From contig CAJNYU010004343.1 of the NCBI GenBank assembly GCA_905331475.1, forward strand, positions 41,110 to 105,109: DNA of 64,000 bases, in the 5' to 3' direction. The notes under the pieces were generated by a model, which was not told where the DNA came from, did no database searches, and saw only the letters and a list, made by a program, of their open reading frames with translations. This DNA comes from Rotaria socialis (Eukaryota > Rotifera > Eurotatoria > Philodinida > Philodinidae). This document shows, one piece after another, positions 12,879 to 26,300 of the stretch; the first letter of the stretch is position 1, and each line of letters opens with the position of its first letter. The position numbers and the translations under genes were made by a program.

Positions 12879-14040
12879 ATCTATTTACTCGTGTGCCTAA
12901 GCACAATCTAAGGTCTCTTTGCTCGATTATAATTAGTGGTGTTCGTCGAACATTATCCTGAGGTCCAACCCTAAAAAAGATGTATTTTTCTCTTTCTCGT
13001 TTTTTCGTTTTGGATGGTTTCAGCATAATTAAATAACCATCATCGACATCAGAAGCTAGAGCGCACTGCAATGACGATGGTAACATACTCAATAATGCCT
13101 GTCGTGTCAGAAATCGATTGATGTCGTCGTCAAGATTAGATCGTATAATCGGCCGGCGTTACCGACGGCTGCTATGCTACAGAAAATTACCATTTAGATA
13201 AAAGATAGAAAAAGAGACGACCGAGTATTTGGTTCGTTGAACGATGAACAATCGGAACAAGATGCATCGACGACTAGTAATTATTGAGTGTTGTTCAGAA
13301 CTATTACAAACTTCCGTTCAAATGACAATAAGACGAGCATTTTTTCTCTTTTATTTTTTGATTTCATTGGAATAAGATTTCTTTCTTTCATTTATTTTTA
13401 TTTCTCGTGCTTGTATGAATCAAATTACTAATCATAAATCTTTTCTCGCTTGTTTAGTTCATCTTATTGTTCGAATGAACAAGCAATCCTACCCTCAATG
13501 ATCATGTCCTCTCAACAAACATGACAACGTGTTATATGTGCGCAAAAGAGCAAACACAATTTAACTAGTAGTCTGACACATGAAATTTAATGAAATAATC
13601 ATGCGTTTATCTTCTCTTTTTTTTCTAATCATGAATGAAAGCGACTCAAACGAGATTTTATTCAAGCAATGTCTCGAACAATAACTATTGATGAAATTCT
13701 ATCGAAATTAAAATCTTAATAATAGATAAGGAAATTGTCGAAGCTCAGTAATATTGAAGATCCATTTAATAAAAATTGCCAGAATATAAGCAGATAATCA
13801 ATATCTACTCCAATAAAAAAAATATATATAAAACAGAAGAAAATCAATAGTAGGAATTATGAAAATCAAACAATGCAATATATGATTCCATGGAGAAATA
13901 ATAATAATAATAAAAAAAAAAGAAAATATTCTTTATATTAAAATTATCGATACAAATTGTATTGTAGCTATTTTGTTTTCTTTTTCTTTTTTGGTTCACA
14001 ACTTACAGTGTCACTTAGTGCAAAGAAATATAAAGATTTT

Positions 14041-14715
14041 TTAATTTCTATTTTGACTAGATGTACCCAATGATAGATTTTCATTGAGCACGAATTGCTG
14101 ATAAGTTATACGTAATGCTCTATCCATTAATAAAATAGAAATCATTGTTATAAATACGTCCATCGGACGTATTTGCACGGGACGATTTCTTCGTTGTGAA
14201 GACATCGTTAAATTTTGAAATGGAATTTCAACAACAAGTAGCTGTTGTTGAGGATAATATAGTGCATGAGCTTTTCGTACATCGGCATTTGTTGGAATAA
14301 CAAACGTACGTCGAAATTCTTTTTTAACAAAATCTGGTTCTGTATCTTCATCATGATCTATTATTGAACTTGTTGTTAATCGTTGAGATAATTGAGTCTG
14401 CGCTTGAATAACATGTTTACCACGAACAATAAGACGACCGTGCCGAATGGAAACATTTAAATCATTAGGTTGAAAGCCTTCAACATTCATACGTAAACGA
14501 AATATTCCTTGCTCCTCATTGTTTACTGGTGCTGATGGAGGGATTTGCCTATCGACATCAACAGATTGTGATGGAGCTGCCAATGGAAAAGGCATCATGT
14601 TTGATATTGCCGAAAATGAATAATCATCTTCCATGTAATCATCATCATCATCATCAGTTGAGTTGGCTACAACTAGCATAGGAAATGCTGCTGTTGGATA
14701 CATAAAAGGCATCAT
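14041..14715 (-). CDS. Small heat-shock protein (alpha-crystallin family)
   Basis: ATP-independent holdase chaperone of the HSP20 family. A single exon encodes 224 aa; lack of introns is common for stress-induced sHSPs. The alpha-crystallin domain is at about residues 68-166: FRLRMNVEGFQPNDLNVSI, then GRLIVRGKH, an insert of about 30 residues rich in Ser/Asp, then KKEFRRTFVIP and LLVVEIPF. VQI at about 180-182 may serve as the C-terminal IxI oligomerisation motif. The N-terminus has a six-Asp run and two MMPF motifs. Beyond the IxI-like motif there is an unusual 40-residue tail starting with a hydrophobic stretch (FITMISILLM), where sHSP tails are normally short and polar. No perfect heat-shock element was found just upstream. 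Family call firm. Confidence 0.88.
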   Translation of the reverse strand: MMPFMYPTAAFPMLVVANSTDDDDDDYMEDDYSFSAISNMMPFPLAAPSQSVDVDRQIPPSAPVNNEEQGIFRLRMNVEGFQPNDLNVSIRHGRLIVRGKHVIQAQTQLSQRLTTSSIIDHDEDTEPDFVKKEFRRTFVIPTNADVRKAHALYYPQQQLLVVEIPFQNLTMSSQRRNRPVQIRPMDVFITMISILLMDRALRITYQQFVLNENLSLGTSSQNRN

Positions 14716-14987
14716 CTTAGTTGATGTTAATCATATACATATAAGGCAATAATACTGCTACTGTATATTTCAACCAGAATAAGTCATTTGCCTACGATCG
14801 AAAAAGAAAGAACAAGAATGACGAATATACAAATGCGTTTCTACATACACACAAAGAGGAAGAAAATGTCATAGAGAAAAAAAATCATGCACAATGTTAC
14901 GTATATAATATGATATTGCATCGTTTAGGTTAGTAATACAGCGTAAGCATTGATGAAAAAAATAGATATCATCAATATATCATCTAT

Positions 14988-15019
<32 letters not shown>

Positions 15020-15810
15020 AAAAAGACTATATTATCATTTCGTTCTCGCCAGGCGTTTTTTTTTCGGAGGGCTTGTATCTCTCTATGTGTACGTATGTTG
15101 ATCGTGTAGCTAGAAATTATTGTTAGGAATCAAAATAAATGAGACATCTCATTAGTTAATGAGTTGCATTACCGATAACAATGGCCTAGTTTGTAAAATA
15201 TATATCAAGGTTAATAACGAATCAATAATAACTAGACAAGGACAAATGAATTTATCGATTGAAAATGACTTTAAAAAGAAACACAAAGAATTGCTCATTC
15301 GAACGTTAATTAAGGAGTAGAATTCAGTTAACATAGTTCTTTTGTTATGTAATTTATTCATCTTGATATAACCAACGTAAATTATATTCTATAATAATAA
15401 TTGAACAGCAATGAGAAAACATCAAAGAAGGTTCATACGACTGTAAGAATGTCCGCATCAAACGAATTAATGTTCTTTCAAGATAGTTTAATGATCTGTA
15501 GATCGATAAAAGCAAAATAGACTGATTAGCTTTAATTAAATCTCAGATAGTAGAGGAGAAGAAAAAAATCTTCCTGAACGTGCTGAAAGACGTTCGACAT
15601 CATTATGTCAAACATGTGTTCAAATAAGTTTTGTTTTTTATTTTTCAAAAATTCTTTGTTAACCGTCTGATAGAAAAATTTAAAATCATTTGGTCTTTTT
15701 TCCTCAATATGGAAACACAAAAAAATGATTTCACTGAAAATTACAATTGAAAAAAAGCACTTTCCAATAAGTTTTATATTACAGAAAAAAAAATGTGCTT
15801 CTGCAAAGAA
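14716..15810. other. Intergenic region upstream of the sHSP gene
   Basis: About 1.1 kb between the transporter stop and the sHSP start, both minus strand. It contains a GAAA tetranucleotide array (about 14989-15023). The two small ORFs at 15152-15361 and 15532-15720 look non-coding. It should hold the sHSP promoter; a TTATATGTATAT stretch lies about 20-35 bp upstream of the sHSP ATG. Confidence 0.5.
14989..15023. repeat. (GAAA)n microsatellite
   Basis: Tandem GAAA tetranucleotide array upstream of the small heat-shock gene. Confidence 0.9.
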
Positions 15811-18722
15811 TTAAAATTGCGTATGTCGAACATTGACTTTGTTATTTCGTAAAATGATAGGTGCTGGTCGATTGACTGGTGCATTCGAATTTTCTGTTTT
15901 TCCTACTACAAATAAATTTTGGCCATCAAGATCATTTTCTTCATCTTCATCTGTATGGAATGAATGATTGCGTGTCTCCGGTAAACTGTAAACTGCAATA
16001 ATTTGAATGATTGTTAAAACGGAATAGGTATAGAATGTTATTTTGATGTATTTTTCACCGAGTGCAACATCAATAACTGGTGCAAGAATGGCACCAATAC
16101 GTCCGGTAAAAACAAATACACCATTGGAAACGCCACGCATCGATGTAGGAAATATTTCTGGAACATAAATCCATGTTATTAATACAGCACCACTAATAGT
16201 TAATTTTCCTATTTGTGATATTACTATTGTTATAATCGGATAGGATTCCATTACAAACGGAATGATTAATACACAAATACATGTAAACAATGAAAATACT
16301 ATAAAGGAATATTTTCGTCCTAATCGAGTTGTAATGGAAATACTTCCTAATATATAACCAATACCTTCAACAATAGCGCCTATAATTATATTCCAGTATG
16401 GACTTACAGCATCACTCATAGCGCCAAGGCCATAGGAAATTTTAATATATAGAAGCATTGTAACACAACCAATCAATGCACATAGAGACAATCGTGGTAA
16501 ATGATGAAAAATAATATCTTTACTTGAGCGTGATGCATGTTTTCTACTCAACATAGATAAACGTGGATTATGAATTAATTCTTTATAATATGGATACCAT
16601 TCATTATCTGAATGGCCATTTATTTTAGCTATTTTTCTTAAGCATTCTTCTAATTGATTATATTTCTTTTTCGTAAATAGCCAATATGGTGATTCAGGTA
16701 CAAAATAAAGATAGGGTAAAATCAGCGCAAAATAGCCAGTGATGACCCATTTAAGACGTAACCAATCACGAGCAAAATAGGCCAATAATGTAATAACACC
16801 TTCGCCGATAGTAAAACCTATGACAGCTGAATTGCCAGCGAGACTCGTATGAGAAGATGATGTTAGCTCCATAAGAAGAAGAAAGACCATTGGGTAAGCA
16901 TCAATACTTGAAAATAGTTGATTGATGGAAAGAATAATAAACCTGAAAAATTTAAATCGCTATTTTCAGTTCGAATCGATCTGGTGTGGCACTGAGTCAT
17001 TTGCCGATTGCTTATGAAAATAGAGTTCTTTTCAAAAGGTTAAAAATTTATCTTCTATTGGTCGATAAATAATAGCAAGTCATATCATAAAATCAATATT
17101 CATCCCTGATAGTCAACGAGGAAAACTTTCCGATTTGAAACTGGCGGTATGAAAGATCAACATTTGTTTGTTTCTATATCTGTTATCTCTTTACTCATGA
17201 TCTCGATCGGTAGCTATAGAATTATTTCATAACATGCTTTCAATATTTTTTTAGAACAGTTAGCTCGGTTTTTTCAGGTCAATTGTGTCGAGCAATACTC
17301 TGATTGATCTAATAGAATTTCGAATTAACACCAAAATTCTGCATTTTTATGATATTTTTTAGTAAAATATAGTAACCGCTCTTGCAAACACTAGAAAAAT
17401 GAATTTGTTGATTTTTCATAGAAAGTAGTTTTTGATGAAAATAATTGATCCTGAATATTTTCTAGTTAGCTCTTCTTTGGATACCATCATAATAAAAACA
17501 TTTCCTTCATTTAAATCCGAACGCTACTGAAAATTTCAAAGCAAAATCTTCTCGTTAAAATCAACTTATTGCAAAAGTTCAAAGTTGAAGTGCAAGTATC
17601 AATCGTCCTATTGTATGTTATAAAGATCATAAGATTTTTTTAGCAAATATCACGAAAAAAGGATATCCGATGCTAATAAGCCGAAGATTAGCATTCTTGG
17701 TATGATATTCGTATATCATCATGGCCTGCGCGTTACTCCCTCTACTAACGTAACACATATCTTCGGATACTTGCCCAATCGAATCAATTTCTACATTTAT
17801 AAAAACGACAGTCACCATGTCTTCTATATCTGTAGAACATTATTGAATGATGTTACTTCTGTAGTCCTTTCAAAATCTTCTAAATTCTGAATCCCTCAAC
17901 TCAACTATGTACCTGGTCGTAATAACTTATTCGAAATCTTCAAAATCAAAGGTCACCACCTAAGTGCCTTCTTTTGCTGAGCGCTCTTCAGGACTATCAT
18001 GATGTGACATTCGATTAGTCGTTTCAGTTAATCTTGTTTGATCTTCCACGCTTAAAAACAAAACTAAATAACATGTTCTAAAAGTAATCTAACTGCGCAT
18101 TCACTCTAAAACTTGTACAGACTTACTTTGTATTCATATCCATTGAAACAGTTTGCAGAAGTATCTGAGTACTGAATGGAATCATAAATAACATGACAGT
18201 TAATATTCGAATCATTTTTCTTCGTCCAACTTTATCACAAATAAATCCAGTGATTAAAACCACAAATCTAGAATTAAATATTAAATTCATAGTTCATAGA
18301 AAACTTTCGTTTTCTTCTAGTCACCCTCCAACTTGATACATTGTTGAAAGCCATGTTTTTTTCAATGCCTTTTCACAAATATAGTTTCCGGCTTCAGTAA
18401 ACGTTAGACCAAAAACACTTCGATCATAAATAAAATCCGTACAGATTGAACCATTAACATCATAACATTTCGATGAGTGTGACCATTGATTACTAAGATT
18501 CTGTTGGCCGGATGCTATTGATTGATATTGGCTTTCACCTAATTCTGTATTTAATGGTAATCGACAACGATACGATGGTTCAGCAACACCAAATACATAA
18601 TAATATGTTGTTATACCACTACCAAGTGTAATTAAATTTAAAAAAATATAATGTATTAGTTGAAAACGACCTAAATCACCGCATCGTCGAAGAACATTTT
18701 CTATGGAAATATCGCCAGCCAT
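15811..18722 (-). CDS. SLC22-type organic ion transporter
   Basis: Twelve-helix major facilitator superfamily transporter of the organic cation/anion/zwitterion family, in the plasma membrane; the substrate cannot be told. Exons: 18325-18722, 18127-18267 and 15811-16942, giving 556 aa, the normal SLC22 length. After TM1 there is a large Cys-containing extracellular loop ending in the family pattern YDRSVFGLTFTEAGNYIC. The loop between TM2 and TM3 carries the MFS motif GFICDKVGRRK, split over exons 1-2. Further on are the SLC22 signature VPESPYWL and the EIFPTSMRG motif, and a Glu/Asp-rich cytoplasmic tail. The start ATG at 18722 precedes IENVLRRCGDLGRFQ, the usual SLC22 N-terminus. The second intron (16943-18126) is 1.18 kb with no recognisable content. 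Phases fit at both junctions. Confidence 0.88.
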
Positions 18723-20296
18723 TGATCGAAATGCGATAGATATTTTATGTTTCTCTCCCTCGATTGTAATCGATAGGATGACTTTATCTTTTATTCTTCG
18801 ATAAGCTTTACGATTCTTTGGGAGCGAAAATGTTTATTTAAAAACAAAATAGTAGAGCTAACAGCGAAATCTATGTGTGTGTATTAAAATGACGTTATTG
18901 AAATATTGTATCTTTTTATGTAAGAAGAATGAATAGATCTGTTGTGTATTTTACGAGGGTATGATTGCGTCGTACTGAATATATTTGGTTGTTACTTTTT
19001 GTGTTTGTGACAGACAGCTTCTTTTTTTGTGTTTGCACGTAACTTTTTATTTTCTTCTCGTTCTTTATCCTTCTTTTTTTTATATCAGTATACACACACG
19101 ATTACTGACTAAGATATATTACACGTACTATCAAATGAATCGTTTCATTACATTTGAGAAGTAGATTCAGCGAAACATAAAGGTACATTTACTTTTCGTT
19201 AACGATAAAAATCTTCCGATGATTAAAATTGGTGGGTATTTCGATGAGATATTGAAAGAACTTCGATTGTTTCTGATTCGGATCAAATTAGAATATTACA
19301 AGGGTATTATCTAACCTTGTACAAAATAAGTCGTTTCATCGAAAACGAAATACTTGAAGCTGTTTGTTGTTGTTCAGCGAAAAGGACTGTTGTATTACCT
19401 ATTGATCTGTTTAATTGACTGCATTCAATTGTTGTCGAAAAGCTACACAAATGAAGGCTGCCCACTGATCAAATGCTTTTTGAGCTGAAAGTACGTAGAT
19501 GAATCATGTGGATCCTAATGAATTATAAGTAATCAGATAAGAGTTTAGGCCAATCGATGCCAGCATTTCACAACTCAATTTGATTTTCGAATTTCGCTTA
19601 ACTAAGCCCAAGAGAGAATATCTCATCATCTAAGGTTGAAACTATTTGATCTAAATCTATTTCAAAATAAAAGAATGAAATCTGCACTACTCTGGCTTTG
19701 GTTGTATCTGCCCATAGGAATAAGGACAAAAGTAAGAGCTTCGATAATAAAATATTCTCGTCAAGTTTTGTTTCTATGCAAATTTTCAAGTCAAGAGTCG
19801 ATAATCACTTTTACTTTCACTATTGAGGCGGTACCACAGTACGATTGAAAAATACTAATGAAATTCATCATATTAACAATCAACTTGAACTCTTATCGCA
19901 GCATATATAAAATGACCAGAGCCTATATATTATACATACATGTAATCAATCATTCCTTTCGTTTATTATGAAATAAAAAAAGAGTCTATTTTTAGACGAT
20001 AGGCATTTCACTTCCTTGATGAGGACATCTAGTGTAAATTCGTGTTGTCAAAATTTATTATATGTATGCAAATATAGTCAGAAAAATGAAAACAAAAAAA
20101 TGAAAAAAAGAACCAACAACAACAACAACATTATTATGATAAAAAATCCACAGACACTACATCTAATATGTATCTGACATTACACAGAAAAAAACAGAAT
20201 TTGACAAAACCAACAAACAATAATGACGACTATACAATGAAAATGAATAGAAAAATAGAAAACATGGGCCCTGTTCGAATACTGTGTTTTTATCAG

Positions 20297-20331
<35 letters not shown>

Positions 20332-20379
20332 GTATTTATTTATATGTATATTAAAAGAAACTTAATATTTTTCTTCTTC
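18723..20379. other. Intergenic region, transporter upstream side
   Basis: About 1.66 kb between the cadherin stop and the transporter start, both minus strand. A TA dinucleotide array lies at about 20296-20331. The minus strand has AATAAA (complement of 20335-20340) about 40 bp past the cadherin stop, a likely polyadenylation signal. No coding evidence was seen. Confidence 0.5.
20335..20340 (-). terminator. Putative polyadenylation signal of the cadherin gene
   Basis: AATAAA on the minus strand, 40 bp downstream of the cadherin stop codon, at a typical distance. The sequence is AT-rich, so chance occurrence is possible. Confidence 0.45.
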
Positions 20380-23300
20380 TCATGACTCTTTCTCTCCATT
20401 GCCTGAATAGAGTTTAGCAATGTTTTGAAATTTTGGCCCCATGTGTGTTAAATATTCCAATTCAAGTTCTTTATCTGTATCGTTTTGATCTTTTGAAGTT
20501 ATAGTCAATGTTGATAATGTACATTCTTCATTTCTAGCTAATGGTTCGCCTTCATAGGCGTATTCTTGTAGGCTATCATAGGGTGGTTGTGATGGATCAT
20601 CATCAATATCACGTATTCGACCTTTAATAAATTCTCCAACATTTATACCATTATTTAAACCATTTGTTTGATTCTTATTCAAAACAGGTTTTGGTGCTGG
20701 TATTGGTGGCATATCTTTTCTTATGGTTGACTTTTTCGATGAATCTAATTGTGTATTTCCATCAGGCGTCGACTTCAGAAGAGGCTTGCTTTCTGATTCT
20801 GAATTTTGTCGTCCATTACGATTGTTATTTGCATTACTATTAGCTGAAAATACAGGCTTTTTCAATGTTGATATATCATATGTAACAGGATCTTCATCGG
20901 GACAACCTTCTTCATCGTAATTAATAATATTATCTCGTATTTCATCGTCCATACCAAGTATATAGGCTTTTTTCGTTTGTCTTCGTCGTGTAAACATAAT
21001 TAATATTAAAACAAGAAATAAAATAAATAAAAGGCAAATTAATGTTGCAACTATGATATGCCAACTGAATGTTCCTGCTAGTGGCATAGCTTTCAATGTA
21101 CAGCGTTCGCCTTGCCAACGCGCTTTACATTCACATTTAATTGTATTTTCACGAGCTTCGTATAAACAACTTTTTGTGCCTTGAACATGACATGGATTTG
21201 TTATATCACTGCACCAATCGAATGCGGTACATGTTTCATTTGTTGGATTGTATTTAAATGTATCCGTGCATTGACATTGGCCATGTCGCCATGTGTTAAC
21301 GCAAAATGCAGGCGAACGACATTGTACACCACGACACCAATTATCGAGATTGTCGCAGCCTTCTTTTATATTTGATTGAAATGTCCATTTCATATCGGAT
21401 GATGATGAACCATTTAATAGATCGAGTACTTGACCATTGAAGCGAACATCCATAATGCAACCATCATTGAAATCTGCCGTCACGATTTTATGTACAGCCT
21501 AAAAACAAAATTATGCCATCAGAAAAACGAAGTCGTTCGAGACCTATTCTATCTGATACTCCGAAAATAATGCAGATAGCAACAATGTCTAGTCTTCACG
21601 ACGACGTATAATAATCACCTATCTTTAATTCTCTTAAGATTTCTATCTCTATTCGATTGTGTTTCCGAGAAAAAATAAAATCAATAAACTTACTGAATCT
21701 ATACGAGCACCAACATTTAATAATGTATTTGGAAAGTGTTTCCATATTGATTTACCATAACTAATATTTGAACGGTAGTATTCACCGTCATCAAGACGTA
21801 AGATTAATCGTTGTCCGTAACGATCGAGATAGGCTGTATGCCAGCGTCCATCATTAACTAGAACATATTTCAATTCGAGTAACTGTGTATCCGACTTCGA
21901 ACCAAATCGAGCTTGTAAATGTCCAGATTTAATTTCCAAAAACATGAAAGTATCATCATTGTGAAAATCGATTAATGTTAATATATTATCTGATATTTCA
22001 CGTGTGCGAAACATGATTTGAAATTTTAATATTTGCGACGAATAAGCCAAATCATTGTCGGGCTTATGTTGATGACGGAACGTTGCGTAGGATGCACGAT
22101 CACCTGTCCATGTTTGTTTATCATAGGTGAAATCGTAGGATGTTGTTTCTTGTGTGCACGTGGGACCTGCTCGGCCAGGCTTACAAACGCATTGTACTTG
22201 ATAAAGGTCAGCACCACAAATGCCATTATTTGATTGACAAGATAGTTTTTGACATTTTAAGTCAGTTAGAAGGCAACCTTCATGAAGATTAACCGATTGA
22301 TCACTATGTAAATCGACATGAAGATCGTATAATTCATCAGCAAAACGAAGATTACGAATGCAGCCTAGAAAAAGAAGCCATACAAAAATTTATTTCAACA
22401 GTAATGACAAGATGATCCATAGAGAACTGCGGATCGAGATTTTAAGGATTATTCGACTAGACGTTTTTCCCCGTCGATATAATAAATCAAGTGAGTAGCC
22501 CTTCAGGCGAGCATGGCACATGATTGAAACCAAAAATGAGTTCGAATCTAGGAGGGTCCCTCGTTTTCTATTGAAAATAAAGGTCAGACTATCATCTGTA
22601 AACCTCAGAAAAAGGATAAACGTCTATTGAACTAACCTTTAAAATTTCCAACATATTCCATGGGTAATTGCTGTTGATTAATTTCATTTTCCTGTAAAGC
22701 AACACCGCCTAATTGTAATGGTCGATTTGTACTAAAAATAGCGTCTTCATTGAATTCAATCATAAATCGACATTCGCCATATTGTTTCGATATGCTATTC
22801 AATGGGCAATAATCAATTAAAATTTCCAAAATATGTTCAATTGTGCTCATTTGTCGTATTTCAATCACATGCCATTTGCCATCAGCTAAATTTCCACTTG
22901 TTTTTAAATGTCGTCGAATATTTTTTCCATTTCCGAAATTCAAATCAATCAGAAGATGACCGTTTAATAATTGCAATGAAAAATAATCTTCGGGCTGATT
23001 TTGTTTAGTTATTGGTCCATTGTATAGTATCGAGCCATTGGCTGTTTGGCTTAAAAATTCAATCGATAACATCCATGTATCACATGTTGTCAATGGTTTA
23101 TACCAAGCGTAACCATTGCCTAATAAATAGAAAGAAAAATATGTTAATGCTTAAATTTCTGCTGAAAATTCAATACAGCAAGTCGATCACCATACGATTG
23201 GCAAGTTACCCTCGGGTCGTTTATTTTTTAATCGACTCAGTACTGTCCATCTTGTAATGAATTATTTCTCAAAGTTAGATTTTGACAAGTCCGTTCAACT

Positions 23301-26300
23301 TTAGTATAAATAAAAATCTGTACTATAAGATTTTCTGGCTAGATAAAATTCAAAATCTCATTGTTAACACTATTCAATACGTTTTTCCTGTCGCTAAAGA
23401 ACTCTCCTAGTATCGGCCTAACGCCTGTTAACTTCAGTTGCAGTAAAAACAAAATTAGTTTTACCGTCAAATGAAATGCTTGTCAATTGACAACGTTCAC
23501 CACCATTGTATAACGTATTATCAGGGCACATGCATTTAATATGATGATCATCTCGCGTTGGATATCCACCGTTTAAACAATATTTATGTGTTTTTAATAA
23601 TTCTTTCTGTTTTTCTTGTTGTACATGAACATCCGTATCACACGCACATTGTGCGATTGTTTTCAAATGTAAACCAATGAATGAGGTTTGATTAGAATTA
23701 ATTAAATACGGTTGTTTTGATTGTACTTCAATTTTATTTAAACAACCAATTGCAAAACATTGTTGATCAGCATTCAAACATTCGTTTATATCAATTTGAC
23801 TTATATTAAAATGATTTTCAAGTTTTTTACGTGCAATTTCAATAAGACCGTTTATTTTTACTTTCGATAAATAGCCACTACCGTGAAGCGCATAATAGAC
23901 ATCGATCGTGCGCGGTAAATGCTCATGATTTTGTATCGAAAAAACATCGATGTGACGAGCATTTGGAATTGTTTCAAGTATTAAACGTTTGAATGTTGAT
24001 AATGGCGATTCAGGACGATGACGTGTTTCAATAAATTCTTCGGCAGTAATATCCTGAAGACGTATTGATGCTGCATTTTCAAATGCATCCGATGGTAAAT
24101 CATGCAAACGAAATTCAATATAGGATGTTTTAGGTTCTAGACTTGCCCACTGAGGATGTGTATCACGAACGGCAACATCGTATTTATAAGGAACACCTAG
24201 AGGAATAGAAAACAGAAGGTTTAATAATACTTTAGAGATGGAAATAAAAATTTTTACCATGTTGAATTGTTGAATTGCTATTTTGCATTGTCAAATAAAT
24301 TGCGCCTGGTGTACGTGATGAATGCATGCTTTTATCGATTTGTAAAAAGCTATTATCATCCGATGGTAGAAGTTCGAATGTTTTACTATTTAAATCCCAA
24401 TCATCTTCATCGTCGGTAAAAGCAGTGCCAACATAAATACGGGATGTAGATAAAACTTTACTTAATGTATGTTTATAATCATAGATATCAATAGATTTGT
24501 AGCCACTATTAAATGGATTATCATTGATATCTTCGACGAGAACTCGAAGATTGTTTATGCCTGATTGTTCACCATCCGACATCCATATTGGTAGATCATA
24601 ATATTTACCGCAATAACGTTGATGTTTAAATTTCTCAGTGCTTGGGCAAAGTTCTTCCCGGTCGAGTTCACGTAACGAACTAAGCGTGCCACGTGGTTTA
24701 CCATCACTATCCATATGAACATCAAGACGAAATTTCGGTTCACCTTCTTCCGGCCAGATATTATTTTTACCTGCAATTAATAGTAGAATTCATTTATGAT
24801 TATTCGTATAGATGGGCTGTTTGATTCAGTTTTCGTTTGAAACAAACTGCTGTCAAAAAATTTCATTTTATTTAGTAAAACTCCTGAGAATTCCTCATGG
24901 TCGATTACCTCCATTCTATTAGTTTTCGGTAGGGGAATGATTGATTATTTTAATGCATAGTCTCATGAGACACGATTATATAATTCGATGAATTTATTCT
25001 TCTGTTAGATCATCGACTCTAACTATTCATTATAGTAATGTAATCGATTTAATAGAATACGTAATCTCAATAGTTGCATGCAATAAACTATTTATCACAT
25101 CTATAGTATAAATTTTCTTTTCTATCAGGATTTTGCTGAAAATATTATCATGTTTTATCTAAAACAAAACTTACCAAGTTTAATTCGATATTTATTTTTT
25201 CCGTTGCTTTGATCATCGGGATCGTTGATTTTAAATTCAAGAAATTTTTTAGCTGCTGAATGTTCACGTATACGTGGCGAATAATTTTCTGCAAAACGCG
25301 GATGATTATCGTTCACATCAAGAACATTAATAACCAAAACAGCACGACCAACCAACATATTTGAACTTTGATTATTTACAGCTTCAATCGGTAAACTGAT
25401 AGTTGAAGATTTTTCTCTATCGAAATTTTTCTTCAAATAAATTCGGCCATCGATAGCGTCGATACGTAAATGTTGACGATTTTCATATTGCGAACGATCT
25501 GGTGGAATACGATAAATAAACTCTTTATTTATTGGATTGACATCATTATCGGTAGCATGCACACGAAGAATCTCTTGCTCCAATGAGGTTTCTTCGCTGA
25601 TATTGGCAAAATAAACCGACTGAGAAAAAACTGGTATGTTATCATTTGCATCAGTAATGAAAACAGTTACATTAGCGAAATCCGACATTCCACCATTTGT
25701 TGCTTTTATTTTCAAAAGAAACTTGACTTGATTATCTGGTGGATCATAATTAACAGGTTCAAGCAAAATAATTGTGCCTTTTTCAGCTAGTGCAGTTTCT
25801 TTAAAAATGAAATATTTCGGGTTCGAACAACGTATCATTTGTTCATTAAACAATTGGCATTCTTCAATAATTTCATATAATGAATGTGTATTAACACCAA
25901 TATCATCATCTTCAGCTCGGACTTCTGTTACGAAATCTCCACGTTGTGCTGTTTCCGATATTTGTGCTTGTTGATTTTTCGGTTTAAATCGTGGCTAAAA
26001 GAAACAAAGCATTTCAATTAATAATAATCGTATTAGCATAAGCCTCGTTAAATTAAACTGTAGAAAATAATTAAGTTTTATATCCTAAACGATTCTGCTT
26101 TTTCAATGCAATAAGAAAGTGGATGTAAAATTTTGTTCTCTCGCTTTGAAAAATGTTTTTTAAGACTGGGCTTCAAACGCTAGAGGAATATCCTACCGGC
26201 ATATCATTAACATCATCGATAATAATTGTAATTTTCAATTCTTTCGATTGTAAATTTCCAGATTGATCACCTGAATCTCGAGCTATAATTGATAGATTAT

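Larger units (their letters stand above)
11417..14040. other. Upstream region of the LMO4-like gene, simple-repeat rich
   Basis: About 2.6 kb from the LMO4-like start to the small-heat-shock-protein stop, both minus strand. It contains a TAA trinucleotide array (11450-11483), a CT run (about 12498-12515), a CG dinucleotide run (12864-12878) and purine-rich stretches. ORFs here are repeat-driven with no family match. It should include the LMO4-like promoter and 5' UTR. Confidence 0.5.

Noticed and set aside
14716-14800. Heat-shock element before the sHSP gene (TTCTGGTTGAA on the minus strand)
   Set aside because: The spacing between TTC and GAA is five bases, not the two-base spacing of real elements.
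22490-22570. tRNA-like GAGTTCGAATC in a cadherin intron
   Set aside because: The flanking bases do not form a T stem and no acceptor or anticodon arms could be drawn.
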